Shown: positions 34,307 through 43,984, counted from the first letter of the stretch. The stretch is 64,000 nucleotides of DNA from Pirellulales bacterium (GCA_036267355.1 DATAWG010000082.1:1-64000); one strand, 5' to 3'. The notes: generated from the letters alone by a model not told the origin. Translations and numbers: made by a program.

Positions 34307-36379
34307 CTATTTCTTCCCGCCGCTCAGCGCCGCCTTTGCCGTCGCAACAATATTCTCCGTCGTCAAACCAAAAAACTTCATCAGTGCCGGCCCTGGCGCG
34401 GAAGCGCCGAATGTCTTCATGCCGACGAATCGGCCCGATGGTCCCAGATAGCGGTCCCAACCGAATTGGGCCGCCGCCTCGACGCCGACTCGCGCCGTAA
34501 TCGCCGGTGGCAGCACGCTGTTGCGATAGGCCTCGTCCTGCGCTTCGAACAATTCCCAGCACGGCATGCTGACGACACGCGCGGCAATGCCCTCCTTGGT
34601 GAGTTGTTCGTAAGCTTCGACGCATGGCCCGACTTCGCTGCCGGTCGCCATGAGGATCACGGCCGGCTTTCCGTGCGGCGGATCGGCCAGCACGTAGGCT
34701 CCCTTCGCCACTCCGCTGGCGGCGCCGAATTTGGACCGATCGACGGTCGGAAGATTTTGCCGCGTCAGCACGAGAGCCGCCGGCCGATCCTTAAGCGGCA
34801 TCACCACGCGCCATGTCTCGACCACCTCGTTGGCGTCTGCCGGGCGAAACACAAGGATGTTCGGAATCGCCCGCATCGCCGCCAAATGCTCGATCGGTTG
34901 ATGGGTCGGCCCATCTTCGCCGAGGCCGATCGAATCGTGGGTGAAGATAAAGATCACCGGCAGCTTGCCAATCGCAGCCAAGCGGAGCGACGGCTTGCAA
35001 TAGTCGAAGAACACGAAAAACGTGGCCACGAATGGCCGCACTTTGGCGAATGCCATGCCATTGGCCGCGGCAACCATCGCGTGTTCGCGGATGCCGAAGT
35101 GGAAATTCCGGCCGCTGTAGTTGCCGGTTTCGAAGTCGGTGTATCCTTCGCCGGTGAGCAGCGTCATCGTCGAGGGCGCGAGATCGGCCGCCCCGCCGAT
35201 CAACCAAGGCACATGCTTCGCCACGGCCCCTTCGGCCTTGCCCGACGAAATGCGGCTCGCCACGCCCTTGGCATCGGCCGGCTGCGGCTTCAGGTCGGCA
35301 TCCCATCCGGCCGGCAGATCGCGGACGTTCATCAATTCCCATTCCTTGGCCAAGTCGGGATATTGCGTCGCATACCTTTTCCAACTGGCTTCCCATTCGG
35401 CGTGCAATTTCTTGCCGCGCACGGCCACGCCCGCTTGAAAATGCTCGCGGGCTTCCTCGGGCACGAGAAAATGGGCGTCTTCCGGCCAACCGTAGACCTT
35501 CTTTGTCAGCCGCACTTCCTCTTCGCCGAGCGCTTCGCCGTGTGCTTTGGCGGTGTCTTGCTTGTTGGGCGAACCGTAGCCGATATGGCTGCGGACGATG
35601 ATCATCGTCGGCCGATCGTCGGTTTTCTCGAACGACTGGAACGCGGCGGCAAGCGCGTCGAGATCGTTCGCGTCGGCCACATGCAGCACATGCCAGCCCA
35701 GCCCCTCGAACCGATGCCCAACGTCCTCGTCGAACGCGAGCTGCGTGTTGCCCTCGATCGTGATGTGATTGTCGTCGTAAATCCAACAGAGATTGGAAAG
35801 CTTCAAGTGACCGGCCAGCGAGGCGGCTTCGTTGGAAACGCCTTCCATCATGTCGCCGTCGCTGCACATGGTGTAGACGTTGTAGTCGAATAGCTTGAAG
35901 CCTGGCCGATCGAAGTGGGCCGCCAGCCACCGCTGGGCGATCGCCATGCCGACGCTGTTGCCGCAGCCTTGGCCGAGCGGGCCGGTCGTGGTCTCGACGC
36001 CCGTGGTCTCGAACGATTCCGGATGGCCCGGGCAGCGGCTGTGCAATTGCCGAAAACGCTTGATTTGATCGAGCGAGCAAGCCAGTTCGCCGGTCGGCTT
36101 GGCGTCGTGCGTATATTGCTTCACTCCGGCCAGATGCAGCACCGAATAGAGCAGCATCGACGCATGACCGCAGGAAAGAACGAAGCGGTCGCGGGCCGGC
36201 CAGAGCGGCGCATCGGGATCGAACCGCATCAGATTCCGCCACAGCGTATACGCCACCGGGGCCAACGCCATCGGCGTGCCCGGATGTCCGCTCTTGGCGG
36301 CCTGCACGGCATCCATCGACAGCGTGCGAATCGTGTTGATCGTCAACTGTTCGATCGAGACTTCGGAGGAGACAGACAT
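34307..36379 (-). CDS. tkt: Transketolase
   Basis: Transketolase moves two-carbon units in the pentose phosphate and Calvin-type pathways using thiamine diphosphate. The 690-residue protein has the TPP site CSDGDMMEGVSNEAASLAGH, SGHPGTPMALAPVAYTLW near the N terminus, TTTGPLGQGCGNSVGMAIAQ, HDSIGLGEDGPTHQPIEHLA and the C-terminal domain (ALVLTRQNLPTVDRS, EVGPCVEAYEQL). The start is the ATG at 36379; the longer frame to 36451 adds 24 residues without family resemblance. It is flanked by repeats at its 3' end and appears to be transcribed alone. Confidence 0.97.
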   Translation of the reverse strand: MSVSSEVSIEQLTINTIRTLSMDAVQAAKSGHPGTPMALAPVAYTLWRNLMRFDPDAPLWPARDRFVLSCGHASMLLYSVLHLAGVKQYTHDAKPTGELACSLDQIKRFRQLHSRCPGHPESFETTGVETTTGPLGQGCGNSVGMAIAQRWLAAHFDRPGFKLFDYNVYTMCSDGDMMEGVSNEAASLAGHLKLSNLCWIYDDNHITIEGNTQLAFDEDVGHRFEGLGWHVLHVADANDLDALAAAFQSFEKTDDRPTMIIVRSHIGYGSPNKQDTAKAHGEALGEEEVRLTKKVYGWPEDAHFLVPEEAREHFQAGVAVRGKKLHAEWEASWKRYATQYPDLAKEWELMNVRDLPAGWDADLKPQPADAKGVASRISSGKAEGAVAKHVPWLIGGAADLAPSTMTLLTGEGYTDFETGNYSGRNFHFGIREHAMVAAANGMAFAKVRPFVATFFVFFDYCKPSLRLAAIGKLPVIFIFTHDSIGLGEDGPTHQPIEHLAAMRAIPNILVFRPADANEVVETWRVVMPLKDRPAALVLTRQNLPTVDRSKFGAASGVAKGAYVLADPPHGKPAVILMATGSEVGPCVEAYEQLTKEGIAARVVSMPCWELFEAQDEAYRNSVLPPAITARVGVEAAAQFGWDRYLGPSGRFVGMKTFGASAPGPALMKFFGLTTENIVATAKAALSGGKK

Positions 36380-36563
36380 GGTCGGCTCGCTCAAGATTTG
36401 TGAGGAAAATCGTTTAGCCGAAAGTCTAAGGGGGTCGGCCTGCCGCGTCAATCAGCGGCGTGGCTCGTTACAAACGCTTTACGCTTGCATGAGCAATTTG
36501 TCGGTAGAATTCGAGCGGCCCACTTGATCGCTACCAACCATCCCAACGGCAGAGGAGTGAATC

Positions 36564-37967
36564 ATGCGACGAATCTTGACCCCGACGATGTTACTGATAG
36601 CTTTCGCGATTGTCGGATTGGTGCGTCAGCCCGTCAGTCGTGGCGGGGCGATCGACAATCTGTGCGATCTGGCTGGCCTGGCAATCTCCGAAAACGCCGC
36701 AACGGCCAAAACGGCAATCGTTCAGCTACGGTCGCACGGCCCCGAAGGACTACGGGCTTTGCTTTCGGTACATGCTGAACTGGTTGCTCGCCATCAGGGG
36801 CGGCCGGCTGCATTGGTGGCAACCGGGTCCGGCGAAGTCGCCGATCCCAATTGGCAACGACTTCAAACCGCCCTCGATCAAGTCAGTGGGCAGCGGGATT
36901 GCCATGCATCGCGATTATTCTGGTACACCGATTTCGAAGAGGCGAAAGCTGCCGCCCAGCGCGAACACAAACCGATTCTTTCGCTGCGCTTGCTCGGCAA
37001 GCTCACCGACGAATATAGCTGCGCGAACAGCCGTTTCTTCCGCACCACGCTGTATGCCAACGATGCGGTCGGCAAGGAATTGCGCGACCGATTCATCCTG
37101 CACTGGAAATCGGTTCGGCCGGTGCCGAAAGTGACCATCGATTTCGGCGATGGCCGAAAGCTCGAACGGACCCTGACCGGCAACAGCATCCACTATGTGC
37201 TCGATAGCGACGGCCGGGTGATCGACGCACTGCCGGGCCTCTACGGTCCGGCGGCCTTCTTGCGCGAGCTTGATCGGGCCGAAAAGATCGCCCGGCGATC
37301 GGCCAATTTAGCCCCTGCCGAACGCGATCAATTGCTCGCCGCCTTCCACGCCGGTCGGGCCGCTGCGATTCAAACCGAATGGCAAGCGGATCTTGCCAAG
37401 CTCGGCATGCAAGTGGCTGCCGCCAACACCGATCAGCCAGCAAATCAAACGAGCAGTACGCAAGCCTCTTATGCTGCTCCATCGGCAGCGAAAACCGGTA
37501 CGGTTGCACCGAGCAAATGCATCACCAAAGGACCGATCGTCGTCGCGGTAACCCCGCAAACTCTGGAAGCGGCAACGACCGAACAGGTTTGGAACCGTAT
37601 CGCGGCACTCCATATCCACGACAGCGCGCTCGATGCAGGCAGCATTGCGTTGCTCGCCAGCCAACATCCGACCGCCGCGGCCGCGGCGCCGGTGGCAATT
37701 TCCAAATTCATCGTGGAAAACCCATTGCTGCGAATGGTGAACGCGTTTCAGCGTTCGATTGCACTCGACACCGTGCGCAACGAATACTTGCTGCATCGCC
37801 AAATTCATAAATGGCTGGCCGCCGCTCCGGCAGCGAATCTCGATAGATTCAACGAGCGCGTTTATGCCGAGCTGTTTCTTACCCCGAGTTCCGATCCCTG
37901 GCTGGGCCTGATGCCCGCCGACACCTATACGGCCCTGGAAAACAACGGCGTCTCGAAATCGAAATAA
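36564..37967 (+). CDS. Secreted protein with a thioredoxin-like segment
   Basis: The 467-residue protein starts with a hydrophobic signal (LTPTMLLIAFAIVGLV). A segment at about residues 115-210 (FWYTDFEEAKAAAQREHKPI, then FFRTTLYANDAVGKELRDRF and TIDFGDGRKLERTLTGNS) resembles a thioredoxin fold, but the CxxC is absent. The C-terminal half (about 290-467) is helical with no family I can name. A very good ribosome site, AGAGGAGTG, precedes the ATG. It is probably periplasmic. The two-component system that follows in the same direction might be related but has its own repeat-derived leader. Confidence 0.75.
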   Translation: MRRILTPTMLLIAFAIVGLVRQPVSRGGAIDNLCDLAGLAISENAATAKTAIVQLRSHGPEGLRALLSVHAELVARHQGRPAALVATGSGEVADPNWQRLQTALDQVSGQRDCHASRLFWYTDFEEAKAAAQREHKPILSLRLLGKLTDEYSCANSRFFRTTLYANDAVGKELRDRFILHWKSVRPVPKVTIDFGDGRKLERTLTGNSIHYVLDSDGRVIDALPGLYGPAAFLRELDRAEKIARRSANLAPAERDQLLAAFHAGRAAAIQTEWQADLAKLGMQVAAANTDQPANQTSSTQASYAAPSAAKTGTVAPSKCITKGPIVVAVTPQTLEAATTEQVWNRIAALHIHDSALDAGSIALLASQHPTAAAAAPVAISKFIVENPLLRMVNAFQRSIALDTVRNEYLLHRQIHKWLAAAPAANLDRFNERVYAELFLTPSSDPWLGLMPADTYTALENNGVSKSK

Positions 37968-38014
37968 GGGAAACACCTCGTCCCGCGCAACCGCTGAAGC
38001 TATGCTGCAATTGC

Positions 38015-38761
38015 TTGCCAAGCGTCCTGTCCCCGTCCCCCTCACCCTCATCCTCACCCTCGCCCTTGCCGTTGCTGCACGTCCTCACGATCGAAGACGA
38101 TCCGGCGATTCGCCGCGGAATCGTCGATTCGCTGCGGTTTGCCGGCTATGCGCCGCTTGAGGCGGGCCGCGGCGACGAAGGGTTGCGCATGGCCACCGAG
38201 CGCAATTACGATCTGCTGCTGTTGGATCTCGTTCTTCCCGGCTGCGATGGTCTGGAAATTTTGAAGGCAGTGCGGACGCAACGGCCCACCCAGCCCGTGA
38301 TTCTGCTGACCGCTCGCGGCGACGAGTGCGACCGAGTTGCAGGTCTGCGGCTGGGGGCCGACGATTATGTTGTCAAGCCGTTCAGCGTCAAAGAACTCTT
38401 GGCGCGGGTCGAAGCCGTGCTGCGCCGATCGCCGGAGCGGCCGCAGCAGGTGAACCTGATCGAATTGCCGCAAGGCGTGGCCGATCTGGCGCGGTCGGAG
38501 GTCCGCTTTCAGGATGGCATGCGATTCGAACTCTCCGAGAAAGAAGTCGAGTTGCTCCGCTATCTGGCCGCCAACCGCGGTCGGGCCATTTCGCGCGACG
38601 AGCTTTTGCTTCGAGTTTGGCAGATCAGTCCGCACGGCTTGCCGACACGGACGATCGACATGCACGTAACGCGATTGCGCGAAAAACTGCGCGACGACCC
38701 GGCGCAGCCGGCGATCGTGCTGACCGTGCGCGGCAAAGGATATATGATCGGCACTCCGTAG
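38015..38761 (+). CDS. OmpR-family response regulator
   Basis: The receiver domain (LTIEDDPAIRRGIVDSLRFA, phosphoacceptor Asp in LLLLDLVLPGCDG, Lys in DDYVVKPFSVKEL) is followed by a winged-helix DNA-binding domain (FELSEKEVELLRYLAANRGR, TIDMHVTRLREKLRDD, VRGKGYMIGTP). The start is uncertain: the open frame begins at TTG 38015, but its first 17 codons translate the CCCTCACCCTCATC tandem repeat into Ser-Pro units. TTG 38066 or 38072, directly before the first strand, is likelier. It forms a two-component pair with the kinase 62 bases downstream. Confidence 0.92.
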   Translation: MPSVLSPSPSPSSSPSPLPLLHVLTIEDDPAIRRGIVDSLRFAGYAPLEAGRGDEGLRMATERNYDLLLLDLVLPGCDGLEILKAVRTQRPTQPVILLTARGDECDRVAGLRLGADDYVVKPFSVKELLARVEAVLRRSPERPQQVNLIELPQGVADLARSEVRFQDGMRFELSEKEVELLRYLAANRGRAISRDELLLRVWQISPHGLPTRTIDMHVTRLREKLRDDPAQPAIVLTVRGKGYMIGTP

Positions 38762-38823
38762 GTCGGGCTTTCCAGCCCGACAGGAATCACGTCCTAGGTT
38801 AGACTACCGGCCTGACAGGAATC

Positions 38824-40866
38824 ATGTTTCGACCCTGGCAAATCTGGTTGGCCTTCGGCACCTGCCTGGCGATCGTGGTCGCGGCGGTGGGTTGGATGAG
38901 CGTGCGGGCGCTCGAGGCCGACGACGCCCAGTCCGCCGCGCGGCGGCAAGCCGGGATCGAGGCGAACGCTCAATTGGCCCTCTGGCGAATGGATTCGGCG
39001 ATGGCGCCGCTCGTGGCTCAAGAAAGCGCCAGGCCTTATTTCACCTACGAATCGTTCTATTCGATCGCCCGGCCGGTTTCAGCGTCGAAGGGCAAGTCGT
39101 CGGCCGACGTGCGTGTTCCATCGCCGCTCTTGGTCGAATGCCCGCCGGACGTGCTGCTGCATTTCGAGATCGGGCCGCACGACCATTTTTCCTCGCCGCG
39201 CGTTCCGCCCCCCGCGATGCGATCGCGCGCGATTCCGAAATATTTGAGCGCCACGGCCGCCGGGCAGGCGGCAAAGTTTTTGGATCGAGTGCGATCCTTA
39301 ATCCGGCCGGCCGAACTCTGGGCGTCGTTGCCATCGCTCGATGCCTCGGCAACGGGGCTGAATGTCGCGACCGCAAACTCCGCACCGACCCCGTCCGGCC
39401 AGCCGAACCAACTCGCGACCGAACAACAGCCGTCACCGCAACAATCTCCGGCGCAGCAAGCGCTGCCTCAAGAAACGTCGCAGCAGCAGGCGCCGCCGCA
39501 ACAAGCGGTGCTACAGCAAACTTCGCCGCAGCAATCCGCCGCGGCGCCGCAGGCCCAGCAAGCCAACGGCCCACCGAACCAGAGCGTCGCCCAAAACGGA
39601 GCCAACGAATTCCAGGCCCGCTCGCAATATCTCTCGCAGAATTTTCAAACATTCGCCAATTCCTATAACGGTGTCGCGATCGTCAACGGCGGCGGCGCGC
39701 TGAATTCCGGTTTCTCCAGCGGCGGCCAGCAGGAATCCGGCGCCGCGTCCGATCTGCCGGCGTCCGGCGATGTTCGGGCCAGCGTCATGAAGCCGCTCTG
39801 GATCGCCGATCAATTGATTCTCGTCCGCCGGGTGCGGATGAATGGGCAGGAATTTATCCAGGGCTGCCTGCTCGATTGGCCGACGATCCAACATCAACTG
39901 TTGAGCACCGTCCAAGACCTGTTGCCCAAGGCGCGGCTGTCGCCCGTGTCGGCCAATAGTTCCGACGAGCCGGCACATGAGTTGGCCTCGCTGCCGGTGC
40001 GGCTCGAGGCGGGCCCGCTTGCCGGCGCGGCGGCGGAGGGAATTTCGCCGGTGCGGATGTCGCTTGTCGGCGCGTGGGGCGCTCTGCTGCTGGCGGCCCT
40101 GGCGGTCGCGGCATTGCTGCAAGGCGTGTTGTCGCTCAGCGAGCGACGGGGAGCGTTTGTCTCCGCGGTGACTCACGAACTGCGCACTCCGCTGACCACG
40201 TTTCGCATGTATGCCGAAATGCTCGCCGACAACATGGTGCCCGACGAAACCAGCCGGCGCACCTATTTGGAAACGCTGCGCGTCGAAGCCGACCGGCTAA
40301 CGCATCTGGTGGAAAATGTTTTGCTCTATGCCCGGCTGGAGCGCGGGCGGCGCGGCGGGCGAACGGCCCCGATCGCCGTGTCGCAGCTTTTCGAACACGC
40401 AGGAGCTCGATTGACGGATCGGGCGCGGCAAGCGAATTTGGAAATCGCCATCGACGCGGGCCCGCCGGTTCGCGAAATACGTGTTCTCGCCGATCCCGCG
40501 GCCGTCGAGCAGATTCTGTTCAACCTGGTCGACAACGCGTGCAAATATGCCGCATCGGCGACGGATCGCACGCTGCACATCGACGCCCGCCAAGCGGCCG
40601 GCCGGATCGAATTGCGGGTGCGCGATCATGGCCCAGGCATCGCCGCCGAGCAGCGTCGGGTGCTGTTTCAGCCGTTCCGCAAATCGGCCCAAGAAGCGGC
40701 CCATTCGGCCCCCGGCGTCGGCCTCGGCCTGGCCCTCTGCCGCCGATTGGCCCGCGACATGGGCGGCGAACTTTCCTACACGCCCAGCGATACAGTAGGG
40801 GCCTGCTTCACACTCCGGCTGCGAAACGCTACGAAGATAAATAGAACTACGAAAGAAACGAAATAG
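38824..40866 (+). CDS. Membrane sensor histidine kinase
   Basis: The 680-residue kinase has a first membrane helix (WLAFGTCLAIVVAAVGWM), a large periplasmic region of about 380 residues, a second helix near 411-432 (LVGAWGALLLAALAVAALLQ), the H box SAVTHELRTPLTTF with His451, the N box NLVDNACKYA and G boxes DHGPGIAAEQRR and GVGLGLALCRRLA. The periplasmic region contains a Gln/Pro-rich low-complexity stretch of about 70 residues (from about 200: PSPQQSPAQQALPQE and similar) that probably is a disordered spacer. The last codons (TKETK) coincide with a repeat shared with the next intergenic region. It should act with the response regulator just upstream; the signal is unknown. Confidence 0.93.
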   Translation: MFRPWQIWLAFGTCLAIVVAAVGWMSVRALEADDAQSAARRQAGIEANAQLALWRMDSAMAPLVAQESARPYFTYESFYSIARPVSASKGKSSADVRVPSPLLVECPPDVLLHFEIGPHDHFSSPRVPPPAMRSRAIPKYLSATAAGQAAKFLDRVRSLIRPAELWASLPSLDASATGLNVATANSAPTPSGQPNQLATEQQPSPQQSPAQQALPQETSQQQAPPQQAVLQQTSPQQSAAAPQAQQANGPPNQSVAQNGANEFQARSQYLSQNFQTFANSYNGVAIVNGGGALNSGFSSGGQQESGAASDLPASGDVRASVMKPLWIADQLILVRRVRMNGQEFIQGCLLDWPTIQHQLLSTVQDLLPKARLSPVSANSSDEPAHELASLPVRLEAGPLAGAAAEGISPVRMSLVGAWGALLLAALAVAALLQGVLSLSERRGAFVSAVTHELRTPLTTFRMYAEMLADNMVPDETSRRTYLETLRVEADRLTHLVENVLLYARLERGRRGGRTAPIAVSQLFEHAGARLTDRARQANLEIAIDAGPPVREIRVLADPAAVEQILFNLVDNACKYAASATDRTLHIDARQAAGRIELRVRDHGPGIAAEQRRVLFQPFRKSAQEAAHSAPGVGLGLALCRRLARDMGGELSYTPSDTVGACFTLRLRNATKINRTTKETK

Positions 40867-40926
40867 GAAAAAAATCGGCAAGATGATCGGCCTGTGTCTT
40901 TCGTCGCTTTCGTGTGTTTCGTGGTT

Positions 40927-41532
40927 TCACCCTCCGGGCGCACAGCAGACGCAGAAAACCGTCAGCGATCTTGGGCCGTGGGCGCCGATGACCAGGGACT
41001 GTTCGATGTCGGCGGTTTTCGAGGGGCCGGAGATGAAAGCGCCGTAGCTGGGCTGCGGGAAGCTCAGGCGCTCGTAGGCTTGGTGCATGTTGTCGAGGAT
41101 CTGCTCGGCCGGGATCACGAGAGCCAAATGCTGGACGATGAAATAGATCGCCCGATGACGGAGATCTGCGTCGGTGACCCAGATCGCGCCATTTTCGGCC
41201 ACGCCGAATTGGCCCGGCAAGATCGCGAAATCGATCGATGCCAAAGCGTGCGGGTCGTCGACCGAATTTGGATCGAAATTCGCTCGTCCCGCGCCGGCAA
41301 CCAGCGACACGATTTGCTTCGCCGACGTGTAGGCGGAGATCTCATCGAGCGCGCGGTTGAGTTGGTCGAGACTTTCGACCGCGACGCAGCGGCCGCCGAC
41401 CGATTCGATCGTGGCGGCGAATTGCTGGTAGCGATCGGCGAACGAGAGCCAGGCGTTATCGAGCGCGGGCAGTTCGGCCGGCGCGGGCCGTTTCGCACGC
41501 ACCTGGCCGAGGATTTTTTCTCTGCTGGTCAT
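40927..41532 (-). CDS. lutC: LutC-like LUD-domain protein
   Basis: LutC is a subunit of the LutABC system that oxidises L-lactate to pyruvate. The 201-residue LUD-domain protein ends with the family phrase YGAFISGPSKTADIEQSLVI followed by GAHGPRSLTVFCV, and has FGVAENGAIWVTDADLRHRA in the middle. It is the last gene of a minus-strand operon with LutB-like and LutA-like genes, but 113 bases of inverted repeat separate it from lutB. The start ATG at 41532 is directly at the family N terminus (REKILGQVR). LUD proteins of other pathways share these motifs; the neighbours decide the call. Confidence 0.9.
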   Translation of the reverse strand: MTSREKILGQVRAKRPAPAELPALDNAWLSFADRYQQFAATIESVGGRCVAVESLDQLNRALDEISAYTSAKQIVSLVAGAGRANFDPNSVDDPHALASIDFAILPGQFGVAENGAIWVTDADLRHRAIYFIVQHLALVIPAEQILDNMHQAYERLSFPQPSYGAFISGPSKTADIEQSLVIGAHGPRSLTVFCVCCAPGG

Positions 41533-41541
41533 GGTCGTCCT

Positions 41542-41611
41542 TCGCTAACGCTTCGGGCCAGTATGAAAACCACTAACTTCTCGATAGTACTAGCCCGAAG
41601 CGTAAGCGAGG
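41542..41611. repeat. Facing repeat pair between lutB and lutC
   Basis: TCGCTAACGCTTCGGGCCA (41542-41560) and TAGCCCGAAGCGTAAGCGAG (from 41591) can pair around about 30 bases. The stem could stall transcription from lutB into lutC. Confidence 0.8.
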
Positions 41612-41645
41612 AGGGCACGCCCGCGGCGCGGCCTTGTCTTGCGGC

Positions 41646-43013
41646 TCACTTGCCATTTTGCCGCTGGCGATAAAGTTCGCGGAAGCTGCGCGGCGGCATC
41701 GGGGGCAGCTCGCGCTGCCGGCCCCAGCCGTTGAAGCGATTGTAGATCATAAACCTCGGCAGCCAAGGCACGATCGTGCGCGCCGTTTTTCCGGCGATCT
41801 TGTAAAGCCACGGATGCCGCAGCACGAAGCTTGCCGCTTTCATCGACAGCCGTTTTCGTAGCGGCAGATTACCGTGAAGGGCAATTTCGCGCCGCCACGT
41901 GAGCAACTGATGATGGATATCGATTTTCACCGGGCAAACATCCGTGCACGACCCGCACAAACTGCACGCGTGCGGCAGCGAAGCGAATTTTTTCATGTCG
42001 CGGGCCGGCGCCAGAATCGACCCGATCGGTCCCGGCACCGTCGTTTCGTAACTGTGCCCGCCGCTGCGGCGATACACCGGGCAGGTGTTCATGCACGCCC
42101 CGCAGCGAATGCAATTGAGCGAGCGGCGAAATTCATCGCTCCCCAAGATCTCGCTCCGACCGTTGTCCACCAGCACGATATGCAATTCGCCGCCGGGCAG
42201 CGGGCCGTGGAAATGCGACGAATACGTCGTGATCGGCTGACCGGTGGCGCTGCGGGCCAAGAGCCGCAGGAAGACACCGAGGTCTTTGGCTCGCGGAATC
42301 AGTTTTTCGATTCCCATGCAGGCAATGTGCAGCTTCGGCAGCGACACGCCCAGATCGGCGTTGCCTTCATTGGTGCAGACGACGAACCCGCCGGTCTCGG
42401 CCACGGCGAAATTGACGCCCGTCAGGCCAGCGTCGGCCGTGAGGAATTTGTCTCGCAGGTGTTGCCGGGCGGCTTCGGCCAGGTAGTTTGGATCGCTCGC
42501 CCCGGCCTCGGTGCCCAGGTGTTCGTGAAACAGGGTGCCGATGTCTTCTTTCTTGTAATGGATGGCCGGCATGACAATGTGACTGGGCGGTTCGCCCGAG
42601 AGCTGCACGATCCGCTCTCCCAGATCACTATCGACCACTTCGATGCCGTGCCGCTCGAGAAACGGATTGAGATGGCATTCCTCGGTGAGCATCGATTTGC
42701 TTTTGACGAGCCGGCGCACACCATGCCGCTCGAGAATTTCGAGCACGATCTGGTTGTGCTCCGCGGCGTTGGCGGCCCAGTGAACATGGGCACCCAGCCG
42801 CGTGGCATTGGCTTCGAATTGCTCGAGATAGTCGGCCAGATTGGCCATCGTGGCGGCTTTGATCTGCGAGGCCGCTTCGCGCAATTGCTCCCACTCGGGA
42901 ACCTGATGTGCCGCCTTATCGCGCTTGGCGCGCACGAACCAAAGCGTTTGGTCGTGCCAATGGGCACGCGGCCCGTCGGCGACGAATTCAGCGGCCAGCG
43001 TGGCGTGGGTCAT
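41646..43013 (-). CDS. lutB: LutB-like iron-sulfur LUD-domain protein
   Basis: The 455-residue protein begins with a LUD domain (KSKSMLTEECHLNPFLE, GVNFAVAETGGFVVCTNEGN) and then carries two 4Fe-4S ferredoxin motifs: CIRCGACMNTCPVY and CSLCGSCTDVCPVK. A C-terminal DUF3390-like tail follows. This is the plan of LutB (YkgF), the electron-transfer subunit of the lactate oxidation complex. It lies between the LutA-like and LutC-like genes on the same strand. The ATG at 43013 gives the normal N terminus. Confidence 0.94.
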   Translation of the reverse strand: MTHATLAAEFVADGPRAHWHDQTLWFVRAKRDKAAHQVPEWEQLREAASQIKAATMANLADYLEQFEANATRLGAHVHWAANAAEHNQIVLEILERHGVRRLVKSKSMLTEECHLNPFLERHGIEVVDSDLGERIVQLSGEPPSHIVMPAIHYKKEDIGTLFHEHLGTEAGASDPNYLAEAARQHLRDKFLTADAGLTGVNFAVAETGGFVVCTNEGNADLGVSLPKLHIACMGIEKLIPRAKDLGVFLRLLARSATGQPITTYSSHFHGPLPGGELHIVLVDNGRSEILGSDEFRRSLNCIRCGACMNTCPVYRRSGGHSYETTVPGPIGSILAPARDMKKFASLPHACSLCGSCTDVCPVKIDIHHQLLTWRREIALHGNLPLRKRLSMKAASFVLRHPWLYKIAGKTARTIVPWLPRFMIYNRFNGWGRQRELPPMPPRSFRELYRQRQNGK

Positions 43014-43032
43014 TGATGTCTCGGTAGCACAA

Positions 43033-43199
43033 GGGGGTCAGGCACATTTTTCGACCTACGCCAATCGTGGTTCAAACCCGTACCTTGCCGAAAAATGAGC
43101 CAGACCCCGGTCTGGCCGGCAGAAGGGGGTCGGGCACATTTTTCGACCTACGCCAATCGTGGTTCAAACCCGCACCTCGCCGAAAAATGAGCCAGACCC
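43033..43199. repeat. Duplicated inverted-repeat element between lutA and lutB
   Basis: Two copies with a period of 92 bases start GGGGGTCAGGCACATTTTTC (43033) and GGGGGTCGGGCACATTTTTC (43125). Each ends with CGAAAAATGAGCCAGACCC, so the ends of a unit are inverted relative to each other. The element inside smc at 2998-3051 belongs to the same family. Confidence 0.85.
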
Positions 43200-43940
43200 T
43201 CATTGGCGGCCGGCGAGAATTTCAGCGATGTGCATCACGCGGATCGGCGTGCGGTCGCGGCGGATCAGCCCTTCCAAGTGCATCAGGCACGACATATCGT
43301 TGGCCGTCAGCACTTCCGTGCCGGCCCGCAGATGATCGGCGATGCGGTCTTTCCCCATCATACACGAAACGGCTTCTTCGCTGACGGCAAACGTGCCGCC
43401 GAAGCCGCAACATTCGTCCGGCCGATCGAGTTGCGAAAACTCGATCCCTTCGACCAGCTTGAGCAATTGCAGGGCTTTGCCGAAGCTCGGGCCGATCAAC
43501 TCCGTGTCGCTGGCCAGTCGCAATTCGCGCAGTCCGTGGCAACTCTGATGCAATCCGACGCGATGCGAAAACCGCACATCGAGCCGATCCACCTTGAGCA
43601 CGTCGGTGAGAAATTCGCAAAGCTCGAACGTCTTGCCTTTCAGTTCCTCGAAACCGGGCTCGCCATGCAAAAGCTCGTCGTAATGCTTTCGCACCATCGC
43701 TACGCAGCTTCCCGACGGAGCGACCACGTAGTCATAGCCGCGAAAGATTTCGAGAAACCGCCGGGCCAGCGGCAGCGCATCGCCCGTGCAGCCGACATTG
43801 GCCATCGGCTGTCCGCAGCACGTCTGCTCGACGGGAAACTCGACCTGTGCTCCAAACCGTTCGAGCAGTTCGACGGTCGCCATCCCGACCTGCGGATAGA
43901 GCTGATCGATATAGCAGGGGATGAAAAGACCGACGGGCAT
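43200..43940 (-). CDS. lutA: LutA-like CCG-domain protein
   Basis: LutA is the CCG-domain subunit of lactate oxidation. The 246-residue protein has two cysteine-rich CCG motifs: VEQTCCGQPMANVG with the preceding IPCYIDQLYP, and DECCGFGGTFAV with the preceding HQSCHGLRELRL. The ATG at 43940 gives the family N terminus (MPVGLFIPCYID); the longer frame to 44132 would translate CCTCGCCC tandem repeats. It is the first gene of the lutA-lutB-lutC order on the minus strand. GlpC and the glycolate oxidase subunit GlcF share CCG domains, but the three-gene order supports Lut. Confidence 0.92.
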   Translation of the reverse strand: MPVGLFIPCYIDQLYPQVGMATVELLERFGAQVEFPVEQTCCGQPMANVGCTGDALPLARRFLEIFRGYDYVVAPSGSCVAMVRKHYDELLHGEPGFEELKGKTFELCEFLTDVLKVDRLDVRFSHRVGLHQSCHGLRELRLASDTELIGPSFGKALQLLKLVEGIEFSQLDRPDECCGFGGTFAVSEEAVSCMMGKDRIADHLRAGTEVLTANDMSCLMHLEGLIRRDRTPIRVMHIAEILAGRQ

Positions 43941-43950
43941 GAAGAGCGGC

Positions 43951-43984
43951 GAGGGGCGAGGGGCGAGGGGCGAGGGGCGAGGAT
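43951..43984. repeat. GAGGGGC minisatellite abutting the lutA start
   Basis: On the coding strand, CCTCGCC-type units of seven to eight bases run to within about ten bases of the lutA ATG. No Shine-Dalgarno sequence is visible. The same unit lies inside uvrA and in the transglutaminase gene. Confidence 0.75.

Noticed and set aside
34235-35893. 552-codon plus-strand frame
   Set aside because: Antisense shadow of transketolase, whose motifs are unmistakable on the other strand.
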